A stretch of 64,000 nt of DNA from Lewinellaceae bacterium (GTDB lineage: Bacteria; Bacteroidota; Bacteroidia; Chitinophagales; Saprospiraceae): assembly GCA_020636095.1 (NCBI GenBank), contig JACJYN010000007.1, positions 434,001-498,000 of the forward strand. Direction: 5' to 3'. The notes below the pieces were generated by a model. That model ran no database searches, was not told the origin of the DNA, and saw only the letters and a list, made by a program, of their open reading frames with translations. This document shows, one piece after another, positions 34,255 through 42,509 of this stretch (its first letter is position 1; each line of letters starts with the position of its first letter). The translations under genes were made by a program, and so were the position numbers.

Positions 34255-34280
34255 GCCCTTATCCTAAATCCATTGTTAAG

Positions 34281-34355
34281 ATGTTGTTTCCTAACCAACA
34301 TAACCAAAAGTATTTTACACAGTCCTTTTTTTACTTTTTTTATGGGTCACCATAA
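34281..34355 (+). CDS. Aromatic leader peptide 2 (attenuator)
   Basis: This 24-codon frame starts MLFPNQHNQKYF and continues TQSFFYFFYGSP to TAA. It holds six Phe and three Tyr codons, the same count as leader 1, and ends FFYGSP against FFYGHP in leader 1, so the two are related. It begins 27 nt after the first terminator's T-run, in series with it. Confidence 0.85.
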   Translation: MLFPNQHNQKYFTQSFFYFFYGSP

Positions 34356-34420
34356 GAGGCTTTTCTCTGTTCAACGATAAGAACAAACGACAGAAAGCCT
34401 CGCCAATGCGGGGCTTTTGT
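34356..34420 (+). terminator. Attenuator 2: antiterminator arm and intrinsic terminator
   Basis: GAGGCTTT at 34356-34363, the first bases after the leader stop, is perfectly complementary to AAAGCCTC at 34394-34401. AAAGCCTCG (34394-34402) also pairs with CGGGGCTTT (34409-34417) to form the terminator, followed by TG and a T-rich stretch. The alternatives exclude each other, as in attenuator 1. Confidence 0.82.
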
Positions 34421-34429
34421 AATTTTAGA

Positions 34430-34492
34430 GTGTGTTCAAAATTCGTTTTTGCATCCCTTCGGGGCAGCCCGAAGTATGAAATTTGAACACAC
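34430..34492. repeat. Inverted repeat between attenuator 2 and pheA
   Basis: GTGTGTTCAAA at 34430-34440 faces TTTGAACACAC at 34482-34492. An inner TTCGGG / CCCGAA hairpin lies in the middle. It is 18 nt upstream of the pheA ATG, so it could affect translation of pheA or be a third regulatory structure. A short mobile palindrome is an alternative. Confidence 0.6.
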
Positions 34493-34510
34493 GCTTAACA
34501 CCAACAAATT

Positions 34511-35404
34511 ATGATCACTACAGCAACAGACAGCAGTACCAGTACCTCCCAACCCGCCTCGCCGGTGCGGGTAAGCATTCAGGGTTATGCCGGCGCTTTC
34601 CACGAGATTGCCGCCCGCCTTTGTTTTAAGGAAGCCCCTCTGGAAATCGTACCGGCCCATACTTTTGAAGACCTGATCGAGATGGTCGAAGGCCGGGAAA
34701 AGGCTGATGTTGGGCTGATGGCCATCGAGAATACCCTGGCCGGTAGCCTGATGCACAATTACAACCTGCTGAATGAGTCCAAGCTGTCCATCACCGGTGA
34801 GGTGTACCTTCGCATCAAGCAAAACCTGATGGCTCTTCCGGGGCAGCGCATAGAAGACCTTCACGAAGTACATTCCCATCCCATTGCTATTGCCCAGTGC
34901 CTGAAATTTTTTGAACGATACCCCCACATCCACCTGGTGGAAACAGTGGATACCGCCTGGAGCGCCCGCAATATCCGCGATAAGGGACTGGAAGGCATCG
35001 GCGCCATCGCCAGCACGTTAGCGGCAGAGCTTTACCAGATGGAGGTTCTGGCAGAAAGTATTGAGACGAATAAGAAAAATCACACCCGTTTTCTCGTCCT
35101 TCACAACGACCGGCCACAACCGGAGCAGGAACTGGAATTGGACAAAGTGTCTCTTTCTTTTGCCGTAGACCACACCGTGGGCAGCCTTTATAAAGTGCTG
35201 GCGGTACTGGCGGCTTACAACGTCAACCTCACTAAAATACAATCGGCTCCCATCATCGGCCACCCCTGGGAATACCTCTTCTTCCTGGATTTTGTAACTG
35301 AAGGTAAAGTAGGCCATCAACAGGCTATAGAAGCCATTTCACCTCTAACTCACAACCTGAAAGTACTGGGGGTGTACCGGAAAGGGGAGCATTATGATCA
35401 GTAG
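34511..35404 (+). CDS. pheA: Prephenate dehydratase with ACT domain
   Basis: The enzyme converts prephenate to phenylpyruvate in phenylalanine synthesis. The 297 residues have VRVSIQGYAGAFHEIAARLC, DVGLMAIENTLAGSLMHNYN, VHSHPIAIAQCLKF, AIASTLAAELYQMEVLAESI and the NHTRFLVL motif with the catalytic Thr (NKKNHTRF). An ACT domain (DHTVGSLYKVLAVLAAYNVN, KIQSAPIIGHPWEYLFFLDF) follows at about 215-290 and normally gives phenylalanine feedback. It is monofunctional: no chorismate mutase is fused here, since that domain is on the DAHP synthase. First structural gene after two attenuators. Confidence 0.95.
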   Translation: MITTATDSSTSTSQPASPVRVSIQGYAGAFHEIAARLCFKEAPLEIVPAHTFEDLIEMVEGREKADVGLMAIENTLAGSLMHNYNLLNESKLSITGEVYLRIKQNLMALPGQRIEDLHEVHSHPIAIAQCLKFFERYPHIHLVETVDTAWSARNIRDKGLEGIGAIASTLAAELYQMEVLAESIETNKKNHTRFLVLHNDRPQPEQELELDKVSLSFAVDHTVGSLYKVLAVLAAYNVNLTKIQSAPIIGHPWEYLFFLDFVTEGKVGHQQAIEAISPLTHNLKVLGVYRKGEHYDQ

Positions 35405-35408
35405 TATT

Positions 35409-35450
35409 TAGTTGTTTTTATTGATAGTTTCCGGAAAACAACCAACAACC
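35409..35450. repeat. Inverted repeat between pheA and the aminotransferase
   Basis: GTTGTTTT at 35411-35418 faces AAAACAAC at 35435-35442. The right side continues as CCAACAA CCGCACT in 7-nt register up to the next ATG. Confidence 0.55.
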
Positions 35451-35455
35451 GCACT

Positions 35456-36643
35456 ATGACCAAGCCAGCCAAAACCAGGAACGATATGATCATTTCGCCA
35501 GCCAGCCGCCTGGGGGAAGTGAAGGAATACTATTTCTCCATGAAGCTAAGGGAGATCGCCCGGATGCGGGCCGAAGGCAAACCGGTGCTCAACCTGGGCA
35601 TTGGCAGCCCCGACCTGCCGCCGGCTCAGGAAGTGGTGGATGAACTTTCGGGGTGGTTGGGCAATAGCGACGTCCACGGCTATCAGAGCTATACCGGGAT
35701 TCCGGAATTGCGCCAGGCCTTTGTCGATTGGTACGCCCAATGGTTTAATACGACACTCGACCCGGAGGGAGAGGTGCTGCCGTTGATGGGCTCCAAGGAA
35801 GGGCTGATGCACATCGCCATGTCTTTTCTGGAAGCGGGCGATGAAGTGCTGGTGCCCAATCCAGGCTATCCGGCCTATCGCGCGGTTTCCAACCTGGCCG
35901 GCGCCACCATCCGCGAGTATCGGCTGGAAGAACACCTGGGCTGGATGCCCGACCTGAAAGCGCTGGACCGGCAGGATCTCAGCCGGGTGAAAGTGATGTG
36001 GGCCAATTACCCCAATATGCCTACGGGTACGCCGGCCCCGCAAGCGTTCCTGGCAGAATTGGTGGACTTCGCCCGCCGCCACCAAATCCTGGTGGTTAAT
36101 GACAACCCCTATGCGTTCATTCTGAACCGGGAGCAGCGCAGTATTCTAAGTGTTCCGGGCGCCAGGGAGGTGGCTCTGGAGCTGAACTCCCTGAGCAAAG
36201 CCCACAATATGGCTGGCTGGCGTATCGGCATGCTCGCCGGCAGGGAGGATTACCTCAAAGTGGTCCTGCGTTTCAAGAGTAATATGGACTCCGGCATGTT
36301 CAAACCGGTGCAGCTCGCCGCTGTTAAGGCCCTGCAAAGCCCTCCGGCCTGGTACGAGTCGCTGAATGCCGTTTACAACGAACGCCGTGAGTCCGTCTTT
36401 CAATTGTTGGATTTGCTGGATTGCGTTTATGATAAAAAACAGGTGGGTATGTTCGTTTGGGCGAGCATACCAGATCGCTACGCCAGCGGTTACGAACTCT
36501 CGGATGAGGTGCTCTACAACAGCCACGTTTTTCTCACTCCGGGGGGTATTTTTGGATCGCAGGGGGAGCGGTACGTCCGTGTTTCGTTGTGTAGTGATGG
36601 GGCGCTGTACGAGGAGGCGATCCGGAGGATTGTAAAAAAATAA
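35456..36643 (+). CDS. PLP-dependent aminotransferase of the aromatic operon
   Basis: The 395 residues of a class I aminotransferase include PVLNLGIGSPDLPPAQEVVD, YQSYTGIPELRQAFVDWYAQ, MGSKEGLMHIAMSFLEAGDE, VPNPGYPAYRAVSNLAGATI, MWANYPNMPTGTPAP, VVNDNPYAFILN and the PLP-lysine region LNSLSKAHNMAGWRIGMLAG. Its place between pheA and tyrA suggests that it makes phenylalanine or tyrosine from phenylpyruvate or hydroxyphenylpyruvate, or acts on prephenate; annotation by homology alone would say aspartate aminotransferase. The gap to pheA is 51 bp, to tyrA 33 bp. Confidence 0.88.
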   Translation: MTKPAKTRNDMIISPASRLGEVKEYYFSMKLREIARMRAEGKPVLNLGIGSPDLPPAQEVVDELSGWLGNSDVHGYQSYTGIPELRQAFVDWYAQWFNTTLDPEGEVLPLMGSKEGLMHIAMSFLEAGDEVLVPNPGYPAYRAVSNLAGATIREYRLEEHLGWMPDLKALDRQDLSRVKVMWANYPNMPTGTPAPQAFLAELVDFARRHQILVVNDNPYAFILNREQRSILSVPGAREVALELNSLSKAHNMAGWRIGMLAGREDYLKVVLRFKSNMDSGMFKPVQLAAVKALQSPPAWYESLNAVYNERRESVFQLLDLLDCVYDKKQVGMFVWASIPDRYASGYELSDEVLYNSHVFLTPGGIFGSQGERYVRVSLCSDGALYEEAIRRIVKK

Positions 36644-36676
36644 AACAAAAAGCTACCCATTAGATTTTTGATCAAT

Positions 36677-37522
36677 ATGACCATAACCATCATCGGCCTC
36701 GGCCTCATCGGCGGATCTCTCGCCATCACCCTCAAAGAGAATGGCTTCGCACAGCGCATTATCGGGGTGGATATCAGCCAGGATAACCTGGACAAGGCCA
36801 TCCGGCGGCGGCTGATCGACGAAGATATGGGGCTGGAAGCAGGCATCGCAGCAGCGGATATCGTGGTGCTGGCCACCCCAGTGGATATTATGCTGAAGCT
36901 CTTACCACTGATACTGGATAGGGTGAGCCGGCAGCAGGTTGTCCTCGATGTCGGCTCCACTAAAAAGCGCTTGCTGGATGCCGTGAAAAAGCATGCTAAC
37001 CGGGGGCGCTACGTGGCGACCCACCCCATGGCGGGAACAGAGCATTCCGGCCCGGAGGCGGCCGTCCCCAACCTGTTCGATCGGAAATGCACGGTGCTGA
37101 TCGATGTAGAGGACAGCGACGCGGATGCCTTGAATCTGGTGGAGCGCCTCTACCATTCTATCCCGATGAGCATTGTGCACCTGGATGGCCGCTCGCACGA
37201 TGTACATACGGCCTATGTGTCCCATATTTCGCACATCAGTTCTTTCGCCCTTGCGTTGACGGTGCTGGCTAAGGAAAAGGACGAAAGCCACATCTTTGAA
37301 CTGGCCAGTGGTGGTTTCGACTCTACGGTCCGGCTGGCCAAGAGTTCTCCGGATATGTGGGTGCCGATATTCCGCCAAAACCGGGATAACGTGCTCGATG
37401 TGCTCGATGAGCACATCAATCAGCTGGCACAGTTCCGGAGCCTGCTGATCAAGAAGGACTTTGAGTCTTTTTATAAATTGATACAAGACGCCAACGAGAT
37501 TAGAAGAATTTTGAAAAAATAA
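36677..37522 (+). CDS. tyrA: Prephenate dehydrogenase
   Basis: The enzyme oxidatively decarboxylates prephenate to 4-hydroxyphenylpyruvate for tyrosine. The 281 residues from the ATG at 36677 start MTITIIGLGLIGGSLAITLK, a Rossmann GxGxxG site. Conserved parts include DIVVLATPVDIMLKLL, VVLDVGSTKKRLLDAV, THPMAGTEHSGPEAA (catalytic His region), SHISHISSFALAL and ASGGFDSTVRLAKSSPDMWV. No chorismate mutase or ACT domain is fused. The start at 36677 is preferred over the upstream TTG because it begins the Rossmann strand at the usual distance. Confidence 0.95.
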   Translation: MTITIIGLGLIGGSLAITLKENGFAQRIIGVDISQDNLDKAIRRRLIDEDMGLEAGIAAADIVVLATPVDIMLKLLPLILDRVSRQQVVLDVGSTKKRLLDAVKKHANRGRYVATHPMAGTEHSGPEAAVPNLFDRKCTVLIDVEDSDADALNLVERLYHSIPMSIVHLDGRSHDVHTAYVSHISHISSFALALTVLAKEKDESHIFELASGGFDSTVRLAKSSPDMWVPIFRQNRDNVLDVLDEHINQLAQFRSLLIKKDFESFYKLIQDANEIRRILKK

Positions 37523-37533
37523 ATTTCATCATC

Positions 37534-38625
37534 ATGGAAATGACTTTTCGTTCAATTATTGAAGGCAAACCTGCCCAGGAGCCCCTGATCATCGCCGGCC
37601 CCTGCAGCGCGGAGACGGAAGAACAGGTTTTGGACGCCGCCCGCCAACTGGCCCAACAGAAGGTGGACCTGTTTCGCGCCGGCATCTGGAAGCCCCGCAC
37701 CCGCCCCAATGCTTTTGAGGGGGTAGGAACAGAAGGCCTGGGCTGGCTGAGGCGAGTTAAGGATGAGACCGGTATGAAAGTGACGACCGAAGTAGCCAAT
37801 ACGCAGCACGTGTTCGAAGCCCTGAAGTACGGCATCGACGTGGTATGGCTGGGCGCCCGGACCACCGTCAACCCCTTTTCCGTGCAGGAGGTAGCCGACG
37901 CCCTGAAAGGTGTAGACATTCCCGTTTTGATCAAAAATCCGATCAACCCGGACCTCAAGCTCTGGATCGGGGCTATCGAGCGCATTTACAAGGCCGGTAT
38001 TACCCGCATCGGGGTGATCCACCGGGGCTTTTCTTACCATGGTGACACCAAATACCGCAACGTTCCCCGCTGGCAGATTCCCATCGAGTTGAAGCGCCAG
38101 TTTCCGGACCTGCCCATTATTTGTGACAACAGCCACATCTGCGGCCGCCGGGATATCCTGCAGGCCGTCGCTCAAAAAGCGATGGACCTCAACTTCAACG
38201 GGCTAATGACCGAGGTGCACCCCACGCCCGATGAAGCCTGGAGCGATGCCGAACAGCAGGTCACCCCGGCCCGCTACCAGGAGTTGATGCAGCATATCGT
38301 CTTCCGGCAGCCCACCACCGATGACATGGAATTTCTGGAAAACCTGGAACACCTGCGCCACGAGATCGACGAGATCGACGAGGAACTGCTCAACCTGCTC
38401 AGTAGCCGGATGAAACTGGCCGAACGCATTGGGGAGTATAAAAAACGCAACAATATTGCCATCCTGCAAACCACCCGCTGGAACGAGATTCTGGAAAGGG
38501 GGGTGGCCAAGGGGCAACTCAAGGGCCTGAGCGAGGAGTTTATTACCGTTTTCCTCAAGGCTATCCACCAGGAGTCCATCAACCATCAGGAAAAAGTGAT
38601 GAACCGCGAGGATGTGGCGGGTTGA
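37534..38625 (+). CDS. Bifunctional DAHP synthase / chorismate mutase (AroQ type)
   Basis: The 363 residues have a KDO8P-like DAHP synthase at about 10-265 (LIIAGPCSAETEEQVLDAAR, RAGIWKPRTRPNAFEGVG, VWLGARTTVNPFSVQEV, ICDNSHICGRRDI, GLMTEVHPTPDEAWSDAEQQ). A C-terminal AroQ chorismate mutase follows at about 275-355 (LRHEIDEIDEELLNLLSSRM, AERIGEYKKRNNI). It therefore catalyses both the first committed step of the shikimate pathway and the conversion of chorismate to prephenate, feeding pheA and tyrA upstream. This fusion order is the common one in Bacteroidota. The start is 11 bp after the tyrA stop. Confidence 0.95.
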   Translation: MEMTFRSIIEGKPAQEPLIIAGPCSAETEEQVLDAARQLAQQKVDLFRAGIWKPRTRPNAFEGVGTEGLGWLRRVKDETGMKVTTEVANTQHVFEALKYGIDVVWLGARTTVNPFSVQEVADALKGVDIPVLIKNPINPDLKLWIGAIERIYKAGITRIGVIHRGFSYHGDTKYRNVPRWQIPIELKRQFPDLPIICDNSHICGRRDILQAVAQKAMDLNFNGLMTEVHPTPDEAWSDAEQQVTPARYQELMQHIVFRQPTTDDMEFLENLEHLRHEIDEIDEELLNLLSSRMKLAERIGEYKKRNNIAILQTTRWNEILERGVAKGQLKGLSEEFITVFLKAIHQESINHQEKVMNREDVAG

Positions 38626-38707
38626 TTTGGTTACCCATCTCTTTGAGCCGGGTATTCAATCAACAAAATTCGTATTTTCGCACTCCTGATTCAATAAAAC
38701 CGAAAAT

Positions 38708-39490
38708 ATGAATTACAAAAACCTGTTGATCGAGGATAACAACGGCATTCTTACGGTAACCATTAACCGGGAGAAAGCGCTCAATGCATTGAACAGCCAA
38801 ACCATGCTGGAATTGCAGCATTTCTTCGGCGAAGATGCACCCGGCCGTTCCGGCCTGAAGGGCGTCATCCTGGCCGGAGCGGGTGACAAGGCTTTTGTCG
38901 CCGGGGCAGATATCAAGGAGTTCCTGGCGCTCGATGCCGGGCAGGGCGAGGTTATGGCTCAACGGGGCCACGATATTTTTTTTCTGATTGAGCGCTTTCC
39001 CAAGCCGGTAATTGCTGCCGTCAACGGCTTTGCGCTGGGAGGAGGTTGTGAACTGGCCATGGCCTGCCATTTGCGGATTGCTACCGAAAATGCCCGCTTC
39101 GGCCAACCGGAGGTCAACCTGGGCCTCATTCCCGGTTACGGAGGTACGCAGCGCCTGATCCAGTATCTCGGCAAGTCAAAAGCGGTAGAGCTGCTCATGA
39201 CCGCCGATATGATCGATGCTGAAGAGGCTTACCGCCTCGGTTTGGTCAATTACGTGGTGCCTCCCGGACAGGAAATCACCAAGGCCACCGAGCTGATCCG
39301 GAAAATCGCCGCCAAAGGGCCGGTGGCGATCGCCAAAGTTATCGAAAGCGTCAATGCTTATTTTCAGTACAATGAAGATGGGTTCGCCCGCGAAGTCAAA
39401 GCATTTGGCGACACTACCGGCACGGAGGACTTCCGCGAAGGCGCCGCTGCTTTTATTGAAAAGCGCAAGCCTGATTTTAAGGGCCGGTAG
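38708..39490 (+). CDS. Enoyl-CoA hydratase / crotonase family protein
   Basis: The 260 residues have ILTVTINREKALNALNSQTM, VILAGAGDKAFVAGADIKEF (first oxyanion-hole strand), AAVNGFALGGGCELAMACHL (second oxyanion hole and one catalytic Glu) and GQPEVNLGLIPGYGGTQRLI (the second Glu region). This pattern fits short-chain enoyl-CoA hydratase of beta-oxidation or butanoate metabolism. Substrate length is not evident. An ATTCGTATTTTCGC motif at 38668-38681 is a probable -7 region. It is separated from the aromatic operon by 82 bp. Confidence 0.92.
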   Translation: MNYKNLLIEDNNGILTVTINREKALNALNSQTMLELQHFFGEDAPGRSGLKGVILAGAGDKAFVAGADIKEFLALDAGQGEVMAQRGHDIFFLIERFPKPVIAAVNGFALGGGCELAMACHLRIATENARFGQPEVNLGLIPGYGGTQRLIQYLGKSKAVELLMTADMIDAEEAYRLGLVNYVVPPGQEITKATELIRKIAAKGPVAIAKVIESVNAYFQYNEDGFAREVKAFGDTTGTEDFREGAAAFIEKRKPDFKGR

Positions 39491-39570
39491 GGGTTGAGGC
39501 CGCAACTTGCCTGATAACCCATATCCTGCTTCGAAAGCGAAGCGCTAACCACCCTTTTCCTGGGGTAAAT

Positions 39571-39617
39571 ACCAACAACTGTGCCCCACCGGAGGCAGGG
39601 CACAATCGTGTTGGTTG
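39571..39617. terminator. Bidirectional hairpin between convergent genes
   Basis: CCAACAACTGTGCCC on the left and GGGCACAATCGTGTTGG on the right pair except for a small internal bulge. It lies between the enoyl-CoA hydratase and hpf stops. No strong U-run on either side, so termination is likely but not certain. Confidence 0.6.
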
Positions 39618-39678
39618 GCCATTTTGTTTGTTAGGGTTTGGCGAATAACGGCGCCTCCTGCTTGCCAGCTTTGCAAAA

Positions 39679-39987
39679 TCAATGATGCATATTGCCGGGA
39701 AGCTGTTTCTTGAATCTGATGAGTTGTTTTCTCGCTTTTTCGGATGCTCCGGCAACGGCTTTCTCTATCGAATCGCTTCTATCCGCTGCGAAGAGGGTCG
39801 TCCCTGGAACATTCAGGCGAATCTCGGCGATCTGCTCGCGGTGGCGGTGCCGTTTTTCTCCAATTTTCAAATAAATTTCGGCTTCTGCGATTCGGTCAAA
39901 ATAGGTTTCCAATTTCCCAACTTTGTCATCGATCACTTCTTGGATTTGATCGGTGACCTGGAAAGGTGCATTCACTAGTATCTTCAT
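39679..39987 (-). CDS. hpf: Ribosome hibernation-promoting factor, short form
   Basis: The 102 residues begin MKILVNAPFQVTDQIQEVID and have the HPF/YfiA beta-alpha-beta-beta-beta-alpha core: KVGKLETYFDRIAEAEIYLK, AEIRLNVPGTTLFAADRSDS and SIEKAVAGASEKARKQLIRF. These proteins bind the 30S decoding site and store ribosomes inactive in stationary phase. The short length shows it lacks the C-terminal dimerisation domain of long HPF. Confidence 0.92.
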   Translation of the reverse strand: MKILVNAPFQVTDQIQEVIDDKVGKLETYFDRIAEAEIYLKIGEKRHRHREQIAEIRLNVPGTTLFAADRSDSIEKAVAGASEKARKQLIRFKKQLPGNMHH

Positions 39988-40140
39988 AGTTTCGTATTTT
40001 CTAGTACCTCGGTTACTTTTTAGCCGATGGACCAGTGCGGTTAGTTATTGGCTTTTTGCTCATTTTTTCTTTTTACAAAATAGCGGAGAATAGCAGGGAG
40101 CGGGATGATTTTTATCAGCTGGCTTAATGATCCTTATCAG

Positions 40141-40174
40141 TTTGGTGTTTTGTCCCCCGGATTCCTTAAATTTG
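40141..40174 (+). promoter_or_regulatory. Promoter of the three-domain secreted protein
   Basis: TTTG at 40141-40144 and TAAATTTG at 40167-40174, 22 nt apart, fit the Bacteroidota consensus. The start codon lies about 20 nt downstream. Confidence 0.6.
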
Positions 40175-40194
40175 GGGAATACTGACAGCGTATT

Positions 40195-41403
40195 ATGAGA
40201 ATCATTTTTATCCTTTCATTTTTTTTGGCCTGCCTCTCTCTTTCCGCCCAGGATCTTTCCGGCCATTGGGAGGGCTACATTACCCAGGATGGGAAAACCG
40301 ATACTTTTCTGTATCAGGTTGACCTTCAGGCTGGGACTAAATCGTACCCCGGCACTTCTTTTTCTCAGACTAAAGACGGCGCCAACTCCGCCAGTTTCCA
40401 ACTCACCGCCTATCTGGATGGCCAGCAACTGATCCTGCAGGAACTCAATCAGATCGACCCGCCCAAACCGAAGTGGTGCCTGAAGTACGCCACTCTCACC
40501 CTCGAGCAGTTTCCCTTTCACGACCGCCTCCGGGGGCGCTGGAAAGCCGATGGCTGCACGCCCGGCGACATGATGCTGGAGCGGAGAAAAATACCCCTGG
40601 ATGAGGAAAAAGAAGAAGTCATCCCACCTACCATTAATGGCAAATGGACGGGGACACTCTCTCAATCCGACCGGGATTATGGCTTCTACTTTGAAGCAGA
40701 CCTGCATGAAGGCCGGCTTGGACAATCGTACATTGTTTCCGAAGATAACGGTGGCAGCGCTTTTCACAAATTGGAATGGCGGTACGATTCTATTTTCCAA
40801 CTCCTGTCTTTCAAAGAACTGGAAGTGGCCAGTAAAACCGATCCTCGCTGGCAGTGGTGCATCAAGTCCGGAACGCTTAGCTTCCGGCGGGAAGCCAGCC
40901 GCCTGGTCCTGGAAGGAGATTGGAACGGTTTTATCGAAGGGTATGACCTGGATACAGGGCCCTGCGCAAACGGTAGTGTCTACCTCGAAAAACCTATTCT
41001 GACCCGGAGGATAGTGCAAAAACAGTCTATGTTGCAACAACCTTATGAAGCAGAAAGCAAGCGAACGATCAAAGTAGAACGGGTTCTGGAAGTACAGAGT
41101 TCCAGCATCAAAATCAAAGTGTGGGACAACGGCACCGTCGATGGCGATGTGGCTACTCTTTTTCTAAACGGAGAACGTATCCTGAATGAATTCAGGGTAG
41201 ATAAGCGCAAATTCGGCATCCCCGTCAAGTTGAACCAGAACGATAATTTCCTTGTCCTGCACGCAGAGAGCCTGGGAGATATCTCTCCCAATACGGTAGC
41301 CATTTCTGTGGACGATGGCGTCAAAGAGCAGATTATCATCCTGAGTTCCAACCTCAACGAAAGTGGGGCCGTGATGATCCGAAAGTTCCGGGTGAATAAT
41401 TGA
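40195..41403 (+). CDS. Secreted protein with a duplicated domain and C-terminal strand domain
   Basis: The 402 residues start with a signal peptide (IIFILSFFLACLSLSAQ). Two similar domains follow: LSGHWEGYITQDGKTDTFLY to CLKYATLTLEQFP at about 20-125, and INGKWTGTLSQSDRDYGFYF to CIKSGTLSFRREA at about 148-265. Each has G-x-W, a cysteine before a final strand, and a C-x-G or C-A-N-G site near its end. The last 130 residues (IKIKVWDNGTVDGDVATLFL, NDNFLVLHAESLGDISPN) match a small domain I have seen described in Saprospiria secreted proteins. No T9SS tail, no known function. Confidence 0.7.
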   Translation: MRIIFILSFFLACLSLSAQDLSGHWEGYITQDGKTDTFLYQVDLQAGTKSYPGTSFSQTKDGANSASFQLTAYLDGQQLILQELNQIDPPKPKWCLKYATLTLEQFPFHDRLRGRWKADGCTPGDMMLERRKIPLDEEKEEVIPPTINGKWTGTLSQSDRDYGFYFEADLHEGRLGQSYIVSEDNGGSAFHKLEWRYDSIFQLLSFKELEVASKTDPRWQWCIKSGTLSFRREASRLVLEGDWNGFIEGYDLDTGPCANGSVYLEKPILTRRIVQKQSMLQQPYEAESKRTIKVERVLEVQSSSIKIKVWDNGTVDGDVATLFLNGERILNEFRVDKRKFGIPVKLNQNDNFLVLHAESLGDISPNTVAISVDDGVKEQIIILSSNLNESGAVMIRKFRVNN

Positions 41404-41411
41404 GAGGTGGA

Positions 41412-41447
41412 GGCATTCGGTATTCGCAGGTTCGGTATTCGGGAACG
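41412..41447. repeat. Short GGTATTC heptad run after the secreted protein
   Basis: GGCATTC, GGTATTC, an 8-nt GCAGGTTC and GGTATTC follow in near register 9 nt after the stop codon. Confidence 0.5.
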
Positions 41448-41514
41448 CAGGCCCGTCTTCCCGTCCCATACTTCATCCTGGCGGAAAGGTGAACTTACAG
41501 GATTTTCAGATTAA

Positions 41515-41677
41515 TAGAGTTGATGCGTTGGGATCATCATGGGTTAAAAATGACTCTTTTCTTCCCACACTGTGCCTTTTTTCGGTCACTTAGCTAGGCT
41601 AGGCTCTCTCAAAAAGCCTTCGTGTGGCCGAAAATAGCTCATTTTTACCACCCCGCTACCCCAACGCATCAACTCTA
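41515..41677. mobile_element. MITE-like palindromic element 4
   Basis: GAGTTGATGCGTTGGG and CCCAACGCATCAACTC form perfect arms, flanked by TA on both sides (41515-41516 and 41676-41677). AAAAATGA / TCATTTTT, CCACAC / GTGTGG and a CTAGGCTAGG-type centre continue inward. The 159-bp body has no gene. Its right arm encodes the final residues and stop of the SGNH hydrolase. Confidence 0.65.
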
Positions 41678-42432
41678 GTGATAAACGCACCGGCCTCCTC
41701 TGCCCACAGTTTGTAGGTGAGCTTTGATGGATGTACTCCATCACTGAAAAAAGCCTCCACACCGGCGCCGGGCGGCGCCTTTTCCTCCCATTCTTTCAAA
41801 GAAATAGGACGGCTCATGTAATAGGTGTTTTTGAATAAATTGGGTATATCCCGGATGGCCATACCCTGTAGCCGAACCAGGCCGCCCAGCGCAAATTGAA
41901 GGCTGGCCGGGAAGGCCGGGAATTGGCCTACCGGCGGCAGGTTGATAATGAGGATAGGTGCATCCGGCTGCCTTTCCCGGATCGCTTTGATGAGATGGAT
42001 CATATCCGACCGCCATTTCAGGGGGCTACTAAGCTCAAACGTATCGTTGCCACCCAGGCCGATGACGATCAGGTTCAATGGCGCCGAGGGTAGGAGGGGA
42101 GCTAAATGCAAAGTGGCCGCCCGGGCGGTATACCCGCTTTTCGCTAGTACCTGCCATTCCACCGGCCGGCCAATAGCCTGGTGCAGGCATTTGGAAAGGT
42201 GGCCGGTGAAACCTTCCTCGTGGCTTTTTACCCCCACGCCGGCTATAGTGGACTCTCCCAGTGTAAGCAAACGGATGGGGCGGGTGCCCTGTCCGGTTGT
42301 CCCTCGTTTGGAGCCTCCTGCTTCCGGCAGCTCCGGAATATTGGCTCGCACCTGTTTCCCCTGTAGAAACAGCAAAGGGCTGAACGGTAGCGCCAGCAGT
42401 CCGCCGAGATAGTATAATAGTTGGTAGATCAT
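41656..42432 (-). CDS. SGNH/GDSL hydrolase family esterase
   Basis: The 258 residues from the ATG at 42432 start MIYQLLYYLGGLLALPFSPL, a membrane or signal anchor. The SGNH blocks are LLTLGESTIAGVGV (nucleophile Ser; GES instead of GDS), the AKSGYT block, VIGLGGNDTFEL (oxyanion Asn) and FFSDGVHPSKLTY (Asp and His). Substrate unknown; such enzymes often deacylate lipids or cell-wall sugars. A longer frame starting at 42540 only reads through a GTTCGCT heptad array. The C-terminal RVDALG and stop come from the palindromic element at 41515; without it the frame would continue FITINLKIL and stop. Confidence 0.85.
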   Translation of the reverse strand: MIYQLLYYLGGLLALPFSPLLFLQGKQVRANIPELPEAGGSKRGTTGQGTRPIRLLTLGESTIAGVGVKSHEEGFTGHLSKCLHQAIGRPVEWQVLAKSGYTARAATLHLAPLLPSAPLNLIVIGLGGNDTFELSSPLKWRSDMIHLIKAIRERQPDAPILIINLPPVGQFPAFPASLQFALGGLVRLQGMAIRDIPNLFKNTYYMSRPISLKEWEEKAPPGAGVEAFFSDGVHPSKLTYKLWAEEAGAFITRVDALG

Positions 42433-42460
42433 TTCTTTACTGTCTTTCAGCGTTTGTATT

Positions 42461-42509
42461 GTTCGCTGTTCGCTGTTCGCTGTTCGCTGTCCGCCGATTC
42501 CCGCTATTC
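42461..42509. repeat. GTTCGCT heptad array between SGNH gene and symporter
   Basis: Four perfect GTTCGCT units at 42461-42488 are followed by GTCCGCC, GATTCCC and GCTATTCC. The last unit contains the stop codon of the symporter (minus strand). Confidence 0.85.
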
